IMG/VR virus record: IMGVR_UViG_3300048996_000074 | Span: 1 to 50,063 of that record | Strand: one strand, 5' to 3' | Source: a virus | Length of the DNA stretch: 50,063 nucleotides | Shown: one piece after another, positions 42,980 through 50,063 of the stretch | How positions within the stretch are numbered: the stretch's first letter is position 1 | Layout of the letters: each line of letters opens with the position of its first letter | Made by a program: the position numbers and the translations under genes | Notes under the pieces: generated by a model | What the model was told of the DNA's origin: nothing | Database searches by the model: none | What the model saw: only the letters and a program-made list of their open reading frames with translations

Positions 42980-43654
42980 CTACGTCTTCGCTGGCTCTGG
43001 CTTGTAGATGCCGCTCGGGTTGTCGCGGTAGAACGCGTACTCGTCTGGGCCCATCCCCGCGGACTTCGCCGCCGACAGCTCCTCGGCCGTCAACCTGGGT
43101 CCGCCCTCGCCGCCTTGGTCGCCGCCGCTGCCGCCGTTGATGTTCGCCGCCGGCCGACGGGTGGTTCGGATGACGTCCTCGCCGTAAGCGGTCTTCGCGG
43201 CCTTCACGGCATCGTCCAGGTTCGTCGGGGCGTGCGTCTCCTCGTCGTACTGCACGCCATCAAGCAGCCGGGCGGTCGCCGACGGATTCGCGTACCCCGC
43301 GGTACTCAAGGCCTGGGTGAGGTTCGCGGTCCGCACGAGCTGCTGCGCCTTCGCGAGCGCGCTCTCGGCGTCGGTGGCGCGCTTCTCCAGCTTCTCGGCG
43401 TCCGACAGCTTCTCGGCCTCGAGCGCGTCGGCTCGTGCCTTCTCGTCTTTCGCTTGCTTCTCGGCATCGCGCCGAAGCCTGCGTTCCGCGTCCAGCGCGG
43501 CCTTCCCGCCATCCCCGAGCTTGCCGTCGTCCTTCTTCGCAGCGGCGGCGGCGGCCTGGTCCTTCGCGGCCTGCGCCTGAGCTTCAGCGAGCGCCGTCGC
43601 GGCGTCCGCCTCGGCCTGTTCGCGTGCGGCCTTCTCCTCAGCAGTCTCCGGCAT
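42980..43654 (-). CDS. Capsid scaffolding protein
   Basis: 224 aa. The N-terminal 105 residues are a charged coiled coil (PETAEEKAAREQAEADAATALAEAQAQAAKDQAAAAAAKKDDGKLGDGGKAALDAERRLRRDAEKQAKDEKARADALEAEKLSDAEKLEKRATDAESALAKAQQ); then ALSTAGYANPSATARLLDG and a low-complexity Gly/Asn segment. Typical scaffold position between portal and capsid. SD AGGAGAGGA before the ATG. Confidence 0.85.
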   Translation of the reverse strand: MPETAEEKAAREQAEADAATALAEAQAQAAKDQAAAAAAKKDDGKLGDGGKAALDAERRLRRDAEKQAKDEKARADALEAEKLSDAEKLEKRATDAESALAKAQQLVRTANLTQALSTAGYANPSATARLLDGVQYDEETHAPTNLDDAVKAAKTAYGEDVIRTTRRPAANINGGSGGDQGGEGGPRLTAEELSAAKSAGMGPDEYAFYRDNPSGIYKPEPAKT

Positions 43655-43732
43655 CGCGCCGTCCTCTCCTGGTCGTCATCGGCTGATCGTGCATCCGCCG
43701 AAGCATAGGACCGGACGGCGAACCCACGCCTG

Positions 43733-45217
43733 TCAGCGCGCGGGCACGGGCGGCACAGTCGGCGGCAGCGGCCCGTTCTGCCCGGGGTTCGCGCCGGCGC
43801 CCCTGTTGAACGCGTCGACCATCGCCGCCGCCCCCGCCTCCGCCTCATCGCGGCGGCGCTGCGCCTCCTGCTCGGGGTCATAACCCATCTCACTGAGGAG
43901 CGTGAATTGCGACACCCCGAGCCGCTTCTTCGCCTCAGCGACATCCAGGTCACCCTTCTCATCCTTCGTCTCCGCCGACTCCCACGTCGCTTCCAACAGC
44001 AGGTCGTCGGGGACCTGGAACCGCGGGTCATGCAGCGTCTGCAGCCTGAGCGCGAGCAGATGCGCGTCGACCCACACGCCGCCGTAGCTCGTCTGCCGGT
44101 CCTTCGTCTTGTCCACCAACGGAGCCCGCGCAGCCTTCAGGGTCTCCCCGGACGGCTGGTTGCCGCCCGTCATCAACTGATGCAACGGCGTCTGCGACCG
44201 AGCCGCCATCCTCCGCAACGTCTGCTCGATCGCCTCGAGCACCCCCGCAGGGTTCGCGGGGTCGAACTGGCCGAAGCGCGCGTTCTCGTTCTCCGTCGTC
44301 CAGACCGTCCCTGCCGCACTCTTGTAGCTGCCGATCTTCACCCCGGTCGCCCACCTTTGCGCCGCGCCCTGATAGTCCAAGGTCTCCGCGAGATCGACGA
44401 GCTGCTTCGTGAGGTAGTTCTGCTGCGGGATCACCGACTTCAGCTCGGACCGGCCGTACGGCTTGCCCTTCGGCTTGTTGCGGAAGTGCAGCACCGCGAT
44501 CCCCAACGCCTCCCCCCGCTGATCAACCCACGCGACAGGCCACTCCTGATCGCCGGTGTCGCGATGCGGCGCCCAAATCGCTGTCTGCTCGCCCTTGGAC
44601 GGGTCGATCGCGCTCGTCGTGAACCACTTCTCGACGCGGTCCGGGAGGTACAGATTCAGGCGGCGGACCCGCACCCCCCGCGGATTCGTCTCAGCCGTCC
44701 TCGCCTCCGACCATGTCTTCGCTGCCAGCAGCATGCACCCGAGCTCGTCATAGACCGGTTTGATGACCTCCGGCCGGTTGAACGTGAACCGTGGCAGCTG
44801 CGTCTCGTCGTTCCAGTCCACGAGGACATACGCGTCGCCCTTCATCGGCACCTGGGTATGCACGACCCCTTGGAGATCATCGAAGCGGTTTGCCTGCCAG
44901 ACGTCCTTCTGCCATTGCGAGAACGCCTCGTTCTCTCCGACGACGTCGTTGAGCTCTAGGCATAGCGCGAGCGCGTCCACGATCGTTTCGCAGAAGTTCT
45001 CGACGTACGCGAACCCCTCCGCCTCCAGGTACGTCTTCAGCCGGCCGGTGAGCTTCGCGCCAACGTCGCCTTGGTAGTACGCCTCGTACTTCTCATAGCC
45101 GGTGTAGCGGGCGCCACGGAGGTCCGCGAGGTCGTTCAGGACGCGTTGACGGTCGCGCTCGGCTAAGGCGCCGGTGCCGGCGAGCACAATCGAATGGATG
45201 CTCTCCAAGAGGCCCAC
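43733..45217 (-). CDS. Portal protein (SPP1 gp6-like)
   Basis: 494 aa. RQRVLNDLADLRGARYTGYEKYEAYYQGDVGAKLTGRLKTYLEAEGFAYVENFCETIVDAL... is the classical actinophage portal N-terminus. Later YGRSELKSVIPQQNYLTKQLVDLAETLDYQGAAQRWATGVKIG, TPLHQLMTGGNQPSGETLKAARAPLVDKTKDRQTSYGGVWVDAHLLALRLQTL and a helical C-terminal end with VSQFTLLSEMGYDPEQEAQRRRDE. GTG start at 45217. Forms the dodecameric DNA entry channel. Confidence 0.92.
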   Translation of the reverse strand: MGLLESIHSIVLAGTGALAERDRQRVLNDLADLRGARYTGYEKYEAYYQGDVGAKLTGRLKTYLEAEGFAYVENFCETIVDALALCLELNDVVGENEAFSQWQKDVWQANRFDDLQGVVHTQVPMKGDAYVLVDWNDETQLPRFTFNRPEVIKPVYDELGCMLLAAKTWSEARTAETNPRGVRVRRLNLYLPDRVEKWFTTSAIDPSKGEQTAIWAPHRDTGDQEWPVAWVDQRGEALGIAVLHFRNKPKGKPYGRSELKSVIPQQNYLTKQLVDLAETLDYQGAAQRWATGVKIGSYKSAAGTVWTTENENARFGQFDPANPAGVLEAIEQTLRRMAARSQTPLHQLMTGGNQPSGETLKAARAPLVDKTKDRQTSYGGVWVDAHLLALRLQTLHDPRFQVPDDLLLEATWESAETKDEKGDLDVAEAKKRLGVSQFTLLSEMGYDPEQEAQRRRDEAEAGAAAMVDAFNRGAGANPGQNGPLPPTVPPVPAR

Positions 45218-45219
45218 GG

Positions 45220-45411
45220 TCAGCCCCGGAGGATCAGGTCTCGTTGCATCAGGTCGCGCACGACGGCGATCATCAGCTTACGATTGGCCTCTGGCACATC
45301 AGCCCACGGAACGGCGCTGGCCCGTCTCGTCTGGTAGCTGAAGGATGGCGCGAGCCGTTCGTATGCCTCATGGAAGGCCCGGGCGATCTCCTCAGAGTCG
45401 GCGTCCAACAC
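45220..45411 (-). CDS. Small RyR-domain-like protein (63 aa)
   Basis: (M)LDADSEEIARAFHEAYERLAPSFSYQTRRASAVPWADVPEANRKLMIAVVRDLMQRDLILRG; start taken at GTG 45411, downstream of the terminase stop. The IARAFHEAYE..PSFSYQTR..SAVPWADVPE.NR.LM pattern is a widespread phage mini-domain related to RyR (IPR-type) repeats. It lies between terminase large subunit and portal. A TTG at 45408 is another start option. Confidence 0.65.
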   Translation of the reverse strand: MLDADSEEIARAFHEAYERLAPSFSYQTRRASAVPWADVPEANRKLMIAVVRDLMQRDLILRG

Positions 45412-45421
45412 CGAACGGAGT

Positions 45422-46936
45422 CTAGGCCCGGTCGACGTATCGCTCCCCGCGCAACGCCAACTCGCCGTCCACGACGACGGGCTCCTCCCACTCCGAACGG
45501 TACGGCTGCTGCCCCACCCGCCGGTCCGGTTCCGTCGACAGCATCGTGAACGCGCCCGACAAGGCGTCGGGTATGTCGTCGTGCTCATCATCTGTGTCGG
45601 GGGGGAACGCCTCGACCGCGTCAAAGAACGCGCTGTTCCACGCCCCCCGGACGACGTTGACGAGACCCGCCTCGCTCTTGGACGCGACCGGCCTGGCCCG
45701 GATCGCCTTGCTGTCAGACGACGGGTAGCCCTTGACCGCGAACCCTGGGAGGACGTCGCGCTGCCAATGCATGATCAGCGCCTTGCCCGACGCGCCCGGC
45801 TCCTGCTCAACCCCGATGCTCACCCCTGGGCCATCCAGTGCGGCGGTGTGCTTCGCGAGCGCCTCCACCCGAGCCGAGCGCCAGCGACCGACGACGACAT
45901 CCTCGACGTACCACTCCCCCGCCTTCGCCCGCGCCAACTTCAGCCCCACCGTGTAGTCCGGATTGTCGTTACTGGGCCCCGGTTCCGTCGCCGCGAGATC
46001 CCAGTAGCGCACCCGATCGGCGCCCAACGGGACCGCATCGACGATCGTGAACCACTCGCGGCGGAACATCTCGCCGGGATCACGGGCGTCCCAGTCGCCG
46101 AGCCGCAGTTGCCGCCGTGTCGTCGGATCCAGATGCGCCAGGCTCCTGTCGTACGCGTCCTGATCAAGGTGCGGGTTATCCTCCAAGAGCGCGGGCACGA
46201 ACGCCCGGTTGTGCGCCGCAACCCACTCCGGGCGATGGCACAAACGGCGCAACGTCTTCGCGTTGATGCCCGCCGCCTCGGCTGCCCGGAGCTCGTCGCC
46301 GGGCACGTAGATCGCGAACCGCTCCTTCACCCACTCATGCCCCGCCGACCCCGGGTTCGATGCGGCACGCATCCGTAGCGGCACCCGCGACAGATTCTCA
46401 ATGATCTCGCGGCGCCACTCAGGCGTCTCCTCGTCGATGTCTGGCCGCCGAAGACGGCTGAACAGGTACCGGTACTGCTTCTCGCGAAAGTGCGTTAGCT
46501 CGTCAAAGCCGACGTACTGCCAGTTGGAGCCCTGGTAGCGCTCGTGATCGTGCGGGCCGTCGAGGTACCCGAACTGCAGGACGGCGCCGCGGCCTTCTCG
46601 GTGATCGCCGAATGTCCAGCGCTCTCCGCCGTCGTGCGGCTGCGCGTCCGTCGCGGCAAGCCACGTCCACGCGCGCTCGAGTAGGCCCCCCTCGAGCTCC
46701 AGCTGCTTGAACGTCTTGCGCAAGATCAGCGCCGAGTAGCCCGGCACGTCCACGAACTGCAGGGCGCCCATCAGCAGCCAATCGGACTTGCCACCCCCGC
46801 CGGCGCCGCCGTACAGGATCTCCTCTTGCGGAAGGATCAGTCCGACCTGCTGCTTCTCGGTCGGGGCGTGCGCGATGTACCGGTTCAGCCGCGGCCTGAG
46901 CAGATCGGCGAGCTGGGCGCGTTGCTGCTCGTTCAC
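45422..46936 (-). CDS. Terminase large subunit
   Basis: 504 aa. Walker A GGAGGGGKS (43-51), Walker B YVGFDE (141-146), coupling segment AASNPGS, then the RNase H-like nuclease domain: VRYWDLAATE (first Asp), VSIGVEQEPGASGK and the C-terminal DDEHDDIPDALSGAF. This is the packaging ATPase/nuclease, and its type cannot be told as cos or headful from sequence alone. The terminase small subunit is 2.4 kb upstream, separated by four other genes. Confidence 0.95.
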   Translation of the reverse strand: MNEQQRAQLADLLRPRLNRYIAHAPTEKQQVGLILPQEEILYGGAGGGGKSDWLLMGALQFVDVPGYSALILRKTFKQLELEGGLLERAWTWLAATDAQPHDGGERWTFGDHREGRGAVLQFGYLDGPHDHERYQGSNWQYVGFDELTHFREKQYRYLFSRLRRPDIDEETPEWRREIIENLSRVPLRMRAASNPGSAGHEWVKERFAIYVPGDELRAAEAAGINAKTLRRLCHRPEWVAAHNRAFVPALLEDNPHLDQDAYDRSLAHLDPTTRRQLRLGDWDARDPGEMFRREWFTIVDAVPLGADRVRYWDLAATEPGPSNDNPDYTVGLKLARAKAGEWYVEDVVVGRWRSARVEALAKHTAALDGPGVSIGVEQEPGASGKALIMHWQRDVLPGFAVKGYPSSDSKAIRARPVASKSEAGLVNVVRGAWNSAFFDAVEAFPPDTDDEHDDIPDALSGAFTMLSTEPDRRVGQQPYRSEWEEPVVVDGELALRGERYVDRA

Positions 46937-46951
46937 CGGGTCAGCGTATGG

Positions 46952-47317
46952 CTAGCAGTTCACCCAGGCGCCGAGGCCTTGCGACCCCTTGACCCTGCGG
47001 GCGACGCGTTCCTGCACGACTGGTCGCGCGAACTGCGGCAGCCCCCAACCACCATGCGCCCACCACGTACCCGTCAGGATCTGGAACTTCCCGCCGCCAG
47101 TGCCACCCGACACGTTCGGCTGCCGGTATCTGGCGAGCGACCATTCGCCGCGCCCGACGCCGCTCTCCGGGCCCCACGTGCACCACGGCATCGGCCTGCG
47201 CTTGTAGGTGCGCATCTCCACGCGCTCACGGCACGCACGGCGCCAGCACGGCGGACGCGGCGCCCTCGCCGGCTGACCGGGCAGTAGGAGCGCGGCCATG
47301 ACAGCGAGCGTGCTCAC
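46952..47317 (-). CDS. Secreted Rpf-like lytic transglycosylase
   Basis: 121 aa, GTG start at 47317 (GTGA overlap). Signal peptide-like N-terminus (MSTLAVMAALLLPGQPARA), then PMPWCTWGPESGVGRGEWSLARYRQPNVSGGTGGGKFQILTGTWWAHGGWGLPQFARPVVQERVARRVKGSQGLGAWVNC. GPESG gives the catalytic Glu; GGGKFQI, TWxxxGG and the QERVARRV...QG..AWVNC ending match the Rpf/transglycosylase-like fold of actinobacteria. Would cleave or remodel peptidoglycan glycan strands; a virion-associated or host-reviving role is open. Confidence 0.78.
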   Translation of the reverse strand: MSTLAVMAALLLPGQPARAPRPPCWRRACRERVEMRTYKRRPMPWCTWGPESGVGRGEWSLARYRQPNVSGGTGGGKFQILTGTWWAHGGWGLPQFARPVVQERVARRVKGSQGLGAWVNC

Positions 47318-48738
47318 GCGACCTCAAACAACGCTGCTTGCCCCGAGCCCTTGACCATGGCGCGCTCCTTCTCCGCCTCCACGCGCTTGACGAGCGTCAT
47401 CCCGTCCGGGTGCCGCGCCCACCACGCGCAACGTGCCTGCGCTATCGCGACGTACTCGGCCTCGCGTTCGATGCCGATGAAGTCGAAGCCCTCCAGTCCG
47501 GCCCCGATCCCTGTCGTGCCGCTGCCGGCGAACGGGTCGAGCACCGTCCCACCGGGTGGGGTGACGAGCCGCACAAGCCAGCGCATGAGCGCGATTGGCT
47601 TGACGGTCGGGTGGACGTTGCGGGCTTCCCTCGCGGTGCTTTCCGATTGAAAGGTGCCGGGATTCGCCTCTCCACTCGACCATGTTGGTTTGCGCTTCTC
47701 CTCGAATCCGTCGAGTCCCGCGTTGCGCTCGGCCGTCGAGCTCTTCGCGCAGTAGAACGCGCGTCGTTCCATGTCCTCATGCCGGTGGTCGAAGGTGGGG
47801 AAGAACCGGGATGCACCGCCCGAGTCACCGTAGTTCAACGCTGCGTCGCCATCCGCGATCCCACCGTCGTAAAGGTTGCGACCGCGGAGCGCCTCCCGCT
47901 CGTACGGCCGTGGACTCGTCAGCGTCCCCGTCATTGCGTCCAGGCACTCGGCGGCTTGTTCGTCCAGTACCACGTTCGCGGGCCAACGCCCGGCGGCATG
48001 TGGCGGTGCCTGCCGCCCCTCCGCTTCGTGGTAGTCGTAGGCAGTCGTCGTATGCGCCCGGTTGTCATTGCCGGGGTGCGCGTAGTCCCCTTCAGCAGCG
48101 CCGATCCGGCATCCGTCCACGTTCAGTGCCCCGGTCCCGTGCGCGAGGACACACGCGGCGACGGTCCCGCTCAGGGGTTTGCGAGCGACGACGATCGGCT
48201 CGTGCGCGGGCTTGAGAGCGGTCCCCCACCCTGACCAGCGTTCAGCTTCGGGGGTAGCGGGCGCGGTCAGCGATGGCCCTTTGCCGTGTGCTGGTTCATC
48301 TCCGTAGGTGTCGCCCGTCCAAGTGCCATTCACCTTGCGTGAGGCGAATGGTGATTCGCCCACGACCTTCCGTTCCGCGCCCGCGGCTCTGTCGATCGCT
48401 TTGCTCACGTCCAGCGATTTCGGGAACCCCGAGCCGTACAGCCAGGCGATGGTGTCGCGAATCTCAAACCCGGCGTCTTCGATGGCGCATGCGAGGCGGT
48501 GGTAGGTGCGTGTCCCGCCGAACGCGAGGAGATGTCCGCCGGGTTTGAGGACGCGGAGCGCTTCGCGCGCCCAGGCTCCGTGCATGGCTTGCGCCTCGGC
48601 TGGCGATGGTGCGTGATCCCAGGCGCGCCCCATGAACGAGAGCAGGTACGGCGGATCAGTGCAGATCGCGCCCACGCTCGCTTCGGGCATCGCGGCCATC
48701 ACTTCGATGCAGTCGCCGTGGATGACGCGCGCACTCAT
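47314..48738 (-). CDS. DNA adenine-type methyltransferase (beta class)
   Basis: 474 aa, start MSARVIHGDCIEVMAAMPE at the ATGA overlap (48738). Motif IV DPPY (28-31) comes before motif I, GGTVLDPFAGSGTTGIGA near residue 410, so the circular order is beta class, normally N6-adenine or N4-cytosine specific; DPPY favours N6-adenine. A long central target-recognition part (WSGWGTALKPAHEPIVVARKPL...) contains the KPAHEPI motif. A stand-alone modification enzyme would protect phage DNA from restriction or mark it. No endonuclease partner adjacent. Confidence 0.92.
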   Translation of the reverse strand: MSARVIHGDCIEVMAAMPEASVGAICTDPPYLLSFMGRAWDHAPSPAEAQAMHGAWAREALRVLKPGGHLLAFGGTRTYHRLACAIEDAGFEIRDTIAWLYGSGFPKSLDVSKAIDRAAGAERKVVGESPFASRKVNGTWTGDTYGDEPAHGKGPSLTAPATPEAERWSGWGTALKPAHEPIVVARKPLSGTVAACVLAHGTGALNVDGCRIGAAEGDYAHPGNDNRAHTTTAYDYHEAEGRQAPPHAAGRWPANVVLDEQAAECLDAMTGTLTSPRPYEREALRGRNLYDGGIADGDAALNYGDSGGASRFFPTFDHRHEDMERRAFYCAKSSTAERNAGLDGFEEKRKPTWSSGEANPGTFQSESTAREARNVHPTVKPIALMRWLVRLVTPPGGTVLDPFAGSGTTGIGAGLEGFDFIGIEREAEYVAIAQARCAWWARHPDGMTLVKRVEAEKERAMVKGSGQAALFEVA

Positions 48739-49169
48739 TCGCTTGCTCCCGCGCACACGTGCACGCGGTACGCACTGTCCCACGGGCCACCGAGCCGCTG
48801 CCAACGCCTACAGACGCCTGCATGTGTCATCACGACATGCGCCCGCGTCAGCAGCTCCCCGCGCTGCCCCGACCCTTTGCACTCGGGGCACGACGACATC
48901 GACCCTTTCGTGACCTTCCCCGCGAGATCCCCCGGGGTGCTCGCCGCGCGCCGGCCGCCCTGCGCGGGCTGAGCGATCATGCGGACACCCTTCCCCTTGC
49001 ACGCCGAGCACGGCGCTTTGCCGACGATGACCGGCATCGCGTCGAGCACGAACACCGTGCGGCCGTCAACGCCCAACGCGAGGACGAGTGGCTCCCGGCA
49101 CGTTCTGCAGCGTGTGAGTCTCGGCCACTCGACCTGTGTGAGCGGCGCGTCCGTGACCGCGGTTCCCAT
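48735..49169 (-). CDS. DnaJ-type zinc-finger protein (144 aa)
   Basis: MGTAVTDAPLTQVEWPRLTRCRTCREPLVLALGVDGRTVFVLDAMPVIVGKAPCSACKGKGVRMIAQPAQGGRRAAS... SCPECKGSGQRGELLTRAH. Contains CRTCREP and two CxxCxGxG knuckles (CSACKGKG, CPECKGSG), like the DnaJ cysteine-rich centre. No J domain. ATGA overlap with the methyltransferase; could bind DNA or assist protein folding. Confidence 0.7.
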   Translation of the reverse strand: MGTAVTDAPLTQVEWPRLTRCRTCREPLVLALGVDGRTVFVLDAMPVIVGKAPCSACKGKGVRMIAQPAQGGRRAASTPGDLAGKVTKGSMSSCPECKGSGQRGELLTRAHVVMTHAGVCRRWQRLGGPWDSAYRVHVCAGASE

Positions 49170-49206
49170 GCCCCGGGAGCGTACGCCGACCCGCGGCGGG
49201 ACCTGC

Positions 49207-49344
49207 TCAGCCGATCAGGCCGACCGCGGCAAGCGCAACGAAGCCGACCGCCACGACCGCCTTGATGGCGTGGCGCGGCATCCCCGCAGCGGCGCACACG
49301 AACACGACGGCCACGACCAGCCAAAACAGCACCATGAGGCTCAC
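49207..49344 (-). CDS. Small two-helix membrane protein (45 aa)
   Basis: GTG start at 49344 (GTGA overlap with the terminase small subunit stop). MSLMVLFWLVVAVVFVCAAAGMPRHAIKAVVAVGFVALAAVGLIG: two membrane helices separated by MPRHAIK. Unknown role; small membrane proteins beside terminase are rare. Confidence 0.6.
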   Translation of the reverse strand: MSLMVLFWLVVAVVFVCAAAGMPRHAIKAVVAVGFVALAAVGLIG

Positions 49345-49856
49345 GGGTGCGTCCCGTTGCCATTCGTGTGCCCGTTGCCACCCTCCGGCGCCGGAAGCGC
49401 TCCGATGTCACCCAGCATCCCGCCAACCGCGAGCAACCGGTCCTCGGTCTCAGCGACGACCGGGACCGACACGCGGAGTTCGCCGGCGTGGCGGATGTTG
49501 ATGTTCTCGCGGTACTTGTCGGGGCGCCCAGCCTTCAGGAGGAAGATCAGCAGCGTGTCGCTGTACTGCCGCTCCAGGCCGACCTCCATGCCCTGGTAGT
49601 AGACGGCGCGGTCGACGCCATCGACGGCGCGGCGGATCGCTTCGGCTTCCATCCGCTCGAGGGTCATCTCCGCGATGTCTCCCCACGCTGTGGCGAACGC
49701 TTCGTCGTGCTCGCGGGCGTGGTAGACGGTGCTGCGCGCGACCCCGGTATCGCGGGCTGCGCGGGTGACCATTCCGTGCTCACCGAGTGCCTCTAGGAAC
49801 GCTGGTTTCCAGTCCCCGGGGGCTTTAGGTGTCCGATCAGCGTCCGGATCGGCCAC
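49341..49856 (-). CDS. Terminase small subunit
   Basis: 171 aa. Helix-turn-helix WKPAFLEALGEHGMVTRAARDTGVARSTVYHAREHDEAFATAWGD and the typical second half EAEAIRRAVDGVDRAVYYQGMEVGLERQYSDTLLIFLLKAGRPDKYREN. The AAR.TGV.RSTVY.ARE.D..FA..W.D... RR..DGVD...YYQG...G...YSD.LL.FLLKA..PDKYR pattern is definitive. The GTG start at 49856 overlaps the upstream small gene by 20 bp. Recognises the packaging site and recruits the large subunit. Confidence 0.9.
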   Translation of the reverse strand: MADPDADRTPKAPGDWKPAFLEALGEHGMVTRAARDTGVARSTVYHAREHDEAFATAWGDIAEMTLERMEAEAIRRAVDGVDRAVYYQGMEVGLERQYSDTLLIFLLKAGRPDKYRENINIRHAGELRVSVPVVAETEDRLLAVGGMLGDIGALPAPEGGNGHTNGNGTHP

Positions 49857-50031
49857 TAGTTGCCTCCTGTTTGACGGCGGGGATCACGGTGCCGTGGACG
49901 TGCAGGTCGTCATGCGCGATCGTCGCGGCCCCGGCGAGCTCTATGAGTTCGGTGAGCGTCCCGAAGAACGCGATCGGATGGTCGCCGGCCAGCGCGGCTA
50001 GTGCGAGGTCGTGGTCACCGGCGACGGTCAT
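49837..50031 (-). CDS. Hypothetical protein upstream of terminase (64 aa)
   Basis: MTVAGDHDLALAALAGDHPIAFFGTLTELIELAGAATIAHDDLHVHGTVIPAVKQEATSGRSGR. Acidic helical N-terminus, no membrane segment. Complete copy of the gene truncated at 1-95; on the circular genome it is the first gene of the leftward packaging operon after the hairpin at 127-158. Function unknown. Confidence 0.65.
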   Translation of the reverse strand: MTVAGDHDLALAALAGDHPIAFFGTLTELIELAGAATIAHDDLHVHGTVIPAVKQEATSGRSGR

Positions 50032-50063
50032 GCGCTCACAGGCTACCGGTGGCCGTGGCGTTG
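49937..50063. repeat. Terminal direct repeat, right copy (identical to 1-127)
   Basis: Right copy of the 127-bp terminal identity. Joining the two ends over this repeat gives a 49,936-bp circle. The repeat holds the 5' part of the small gene upstream of the terminase small subunit. Confidence 0.95.

Noticed and set aside
1-50063. Integrase, excisionase, ParA/ParB or telomere genes
   Set aside because: Searched all frames by motif (tyrosine RHxxH/Y, serine SRD-type catalytic, Walker ParA KGG); none found, so temperate integration is not supported by sequence.
1-50063. CRISPR array or tRNA genes
   Set aside because: No evenly spaced short repeats and no cloverleaf-like segment noticed in the small intergenic gaps; a tRNA scan could not be run.

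Overview
This window is essentially a complete genome of a tailed, siphovirus-like phage of a high-GC actinobacterium. The first 127 bases recur exactly as the last 127 bases (1-127 = 49937-50063). That is the signature of a circular or terminally redundant molecule joined by a 127-mer, so the unique length is 49,936 bp. No chromosomal genes are visible. Base composition is high GC, codons end mostly in G or C, and genes are packed with ATGA, GTGA or TGATG stop/start overlaps. An mIHF-type host-factor homologue, an Rpf-like transglycosylase and GTG/TTG starts fit an actinobacterial host. From memory, the phrasing of the response-regulator protein, the Rpf-like C-terminus and a secreted protein recalls Thermoleophilia (Solirubrobacterales); this is an inference only.

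Layout, with most genes reading leftward on the minus strand. (1) 221-13817, early region: replication initiator and helicase-loader-like proteins, RecT-like annealing protein plus PD-(D/E)XK/Cas4-like nuclease, a pseudo-receiver OmpR-type regulator, mIHF homologue, MarR-like and other winged-helix proteins, HNH, MazG-like, VRR-NUC, a secreted metzincin-like protease and a DUF5131 (Gp37/Gp68) protein. (2) 13966-16106, lysis: CHAP endolysin, small holin, a collagen-like membrane protein and another membrane protein. A divergent rightward mini-operon of membrane/secreted proteins lies at 16283-17543. (3) 17540-27904, tail: hub-like protein, Dit, 1221-aa tape measure, tail chaperone with a frameshifted extension, major tail protein and head-tail connectors, interrupted by a plus-strand HNH gene at 25609-26187. 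(4) 27996-34101, rightward island: PadR regulator at a probable leaderless promoter, many small zinc-finger or basic proteins, an RHH protein, membrane proteins and a TraB/FtsK-type DNA translocase. (5) 34098-50031 (joining 1-95 across the circle), leftward: RusA-like, HNH, EEP nuclease, head morphogenesis, connector, LamG/repeat protein, capsid, scaffold, portal, terminase large subunit, Rpf-like transglycosylase, DNA methyltransferase and terminase small subunit.

Read around the circle, leftward transcription runs tail, lysis, early, packaging, head. The rightward island sits between the head genes and the connector/tail genes, so it splits what is normally one structural cluster. No integrase, DNA polymerase, primase, ParA/ParB, tRNA or CRISPR array was recognised. 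Replication is therefore probably host-dependent and started by the phage initiator/loader pair, and a plasmid-like or conjugation-assisted life-style is a possibility raised by the translocase island.

No stretch over 300 bases lacks a gene. The largest non-coding gaps are 96-220 (hairpin), 10385-10465 (hairpin), 11572-11673 (promoter), 13818-13965 (two hairpins), 16107-16282 (divergent region) and 27905-27995 (promoter).
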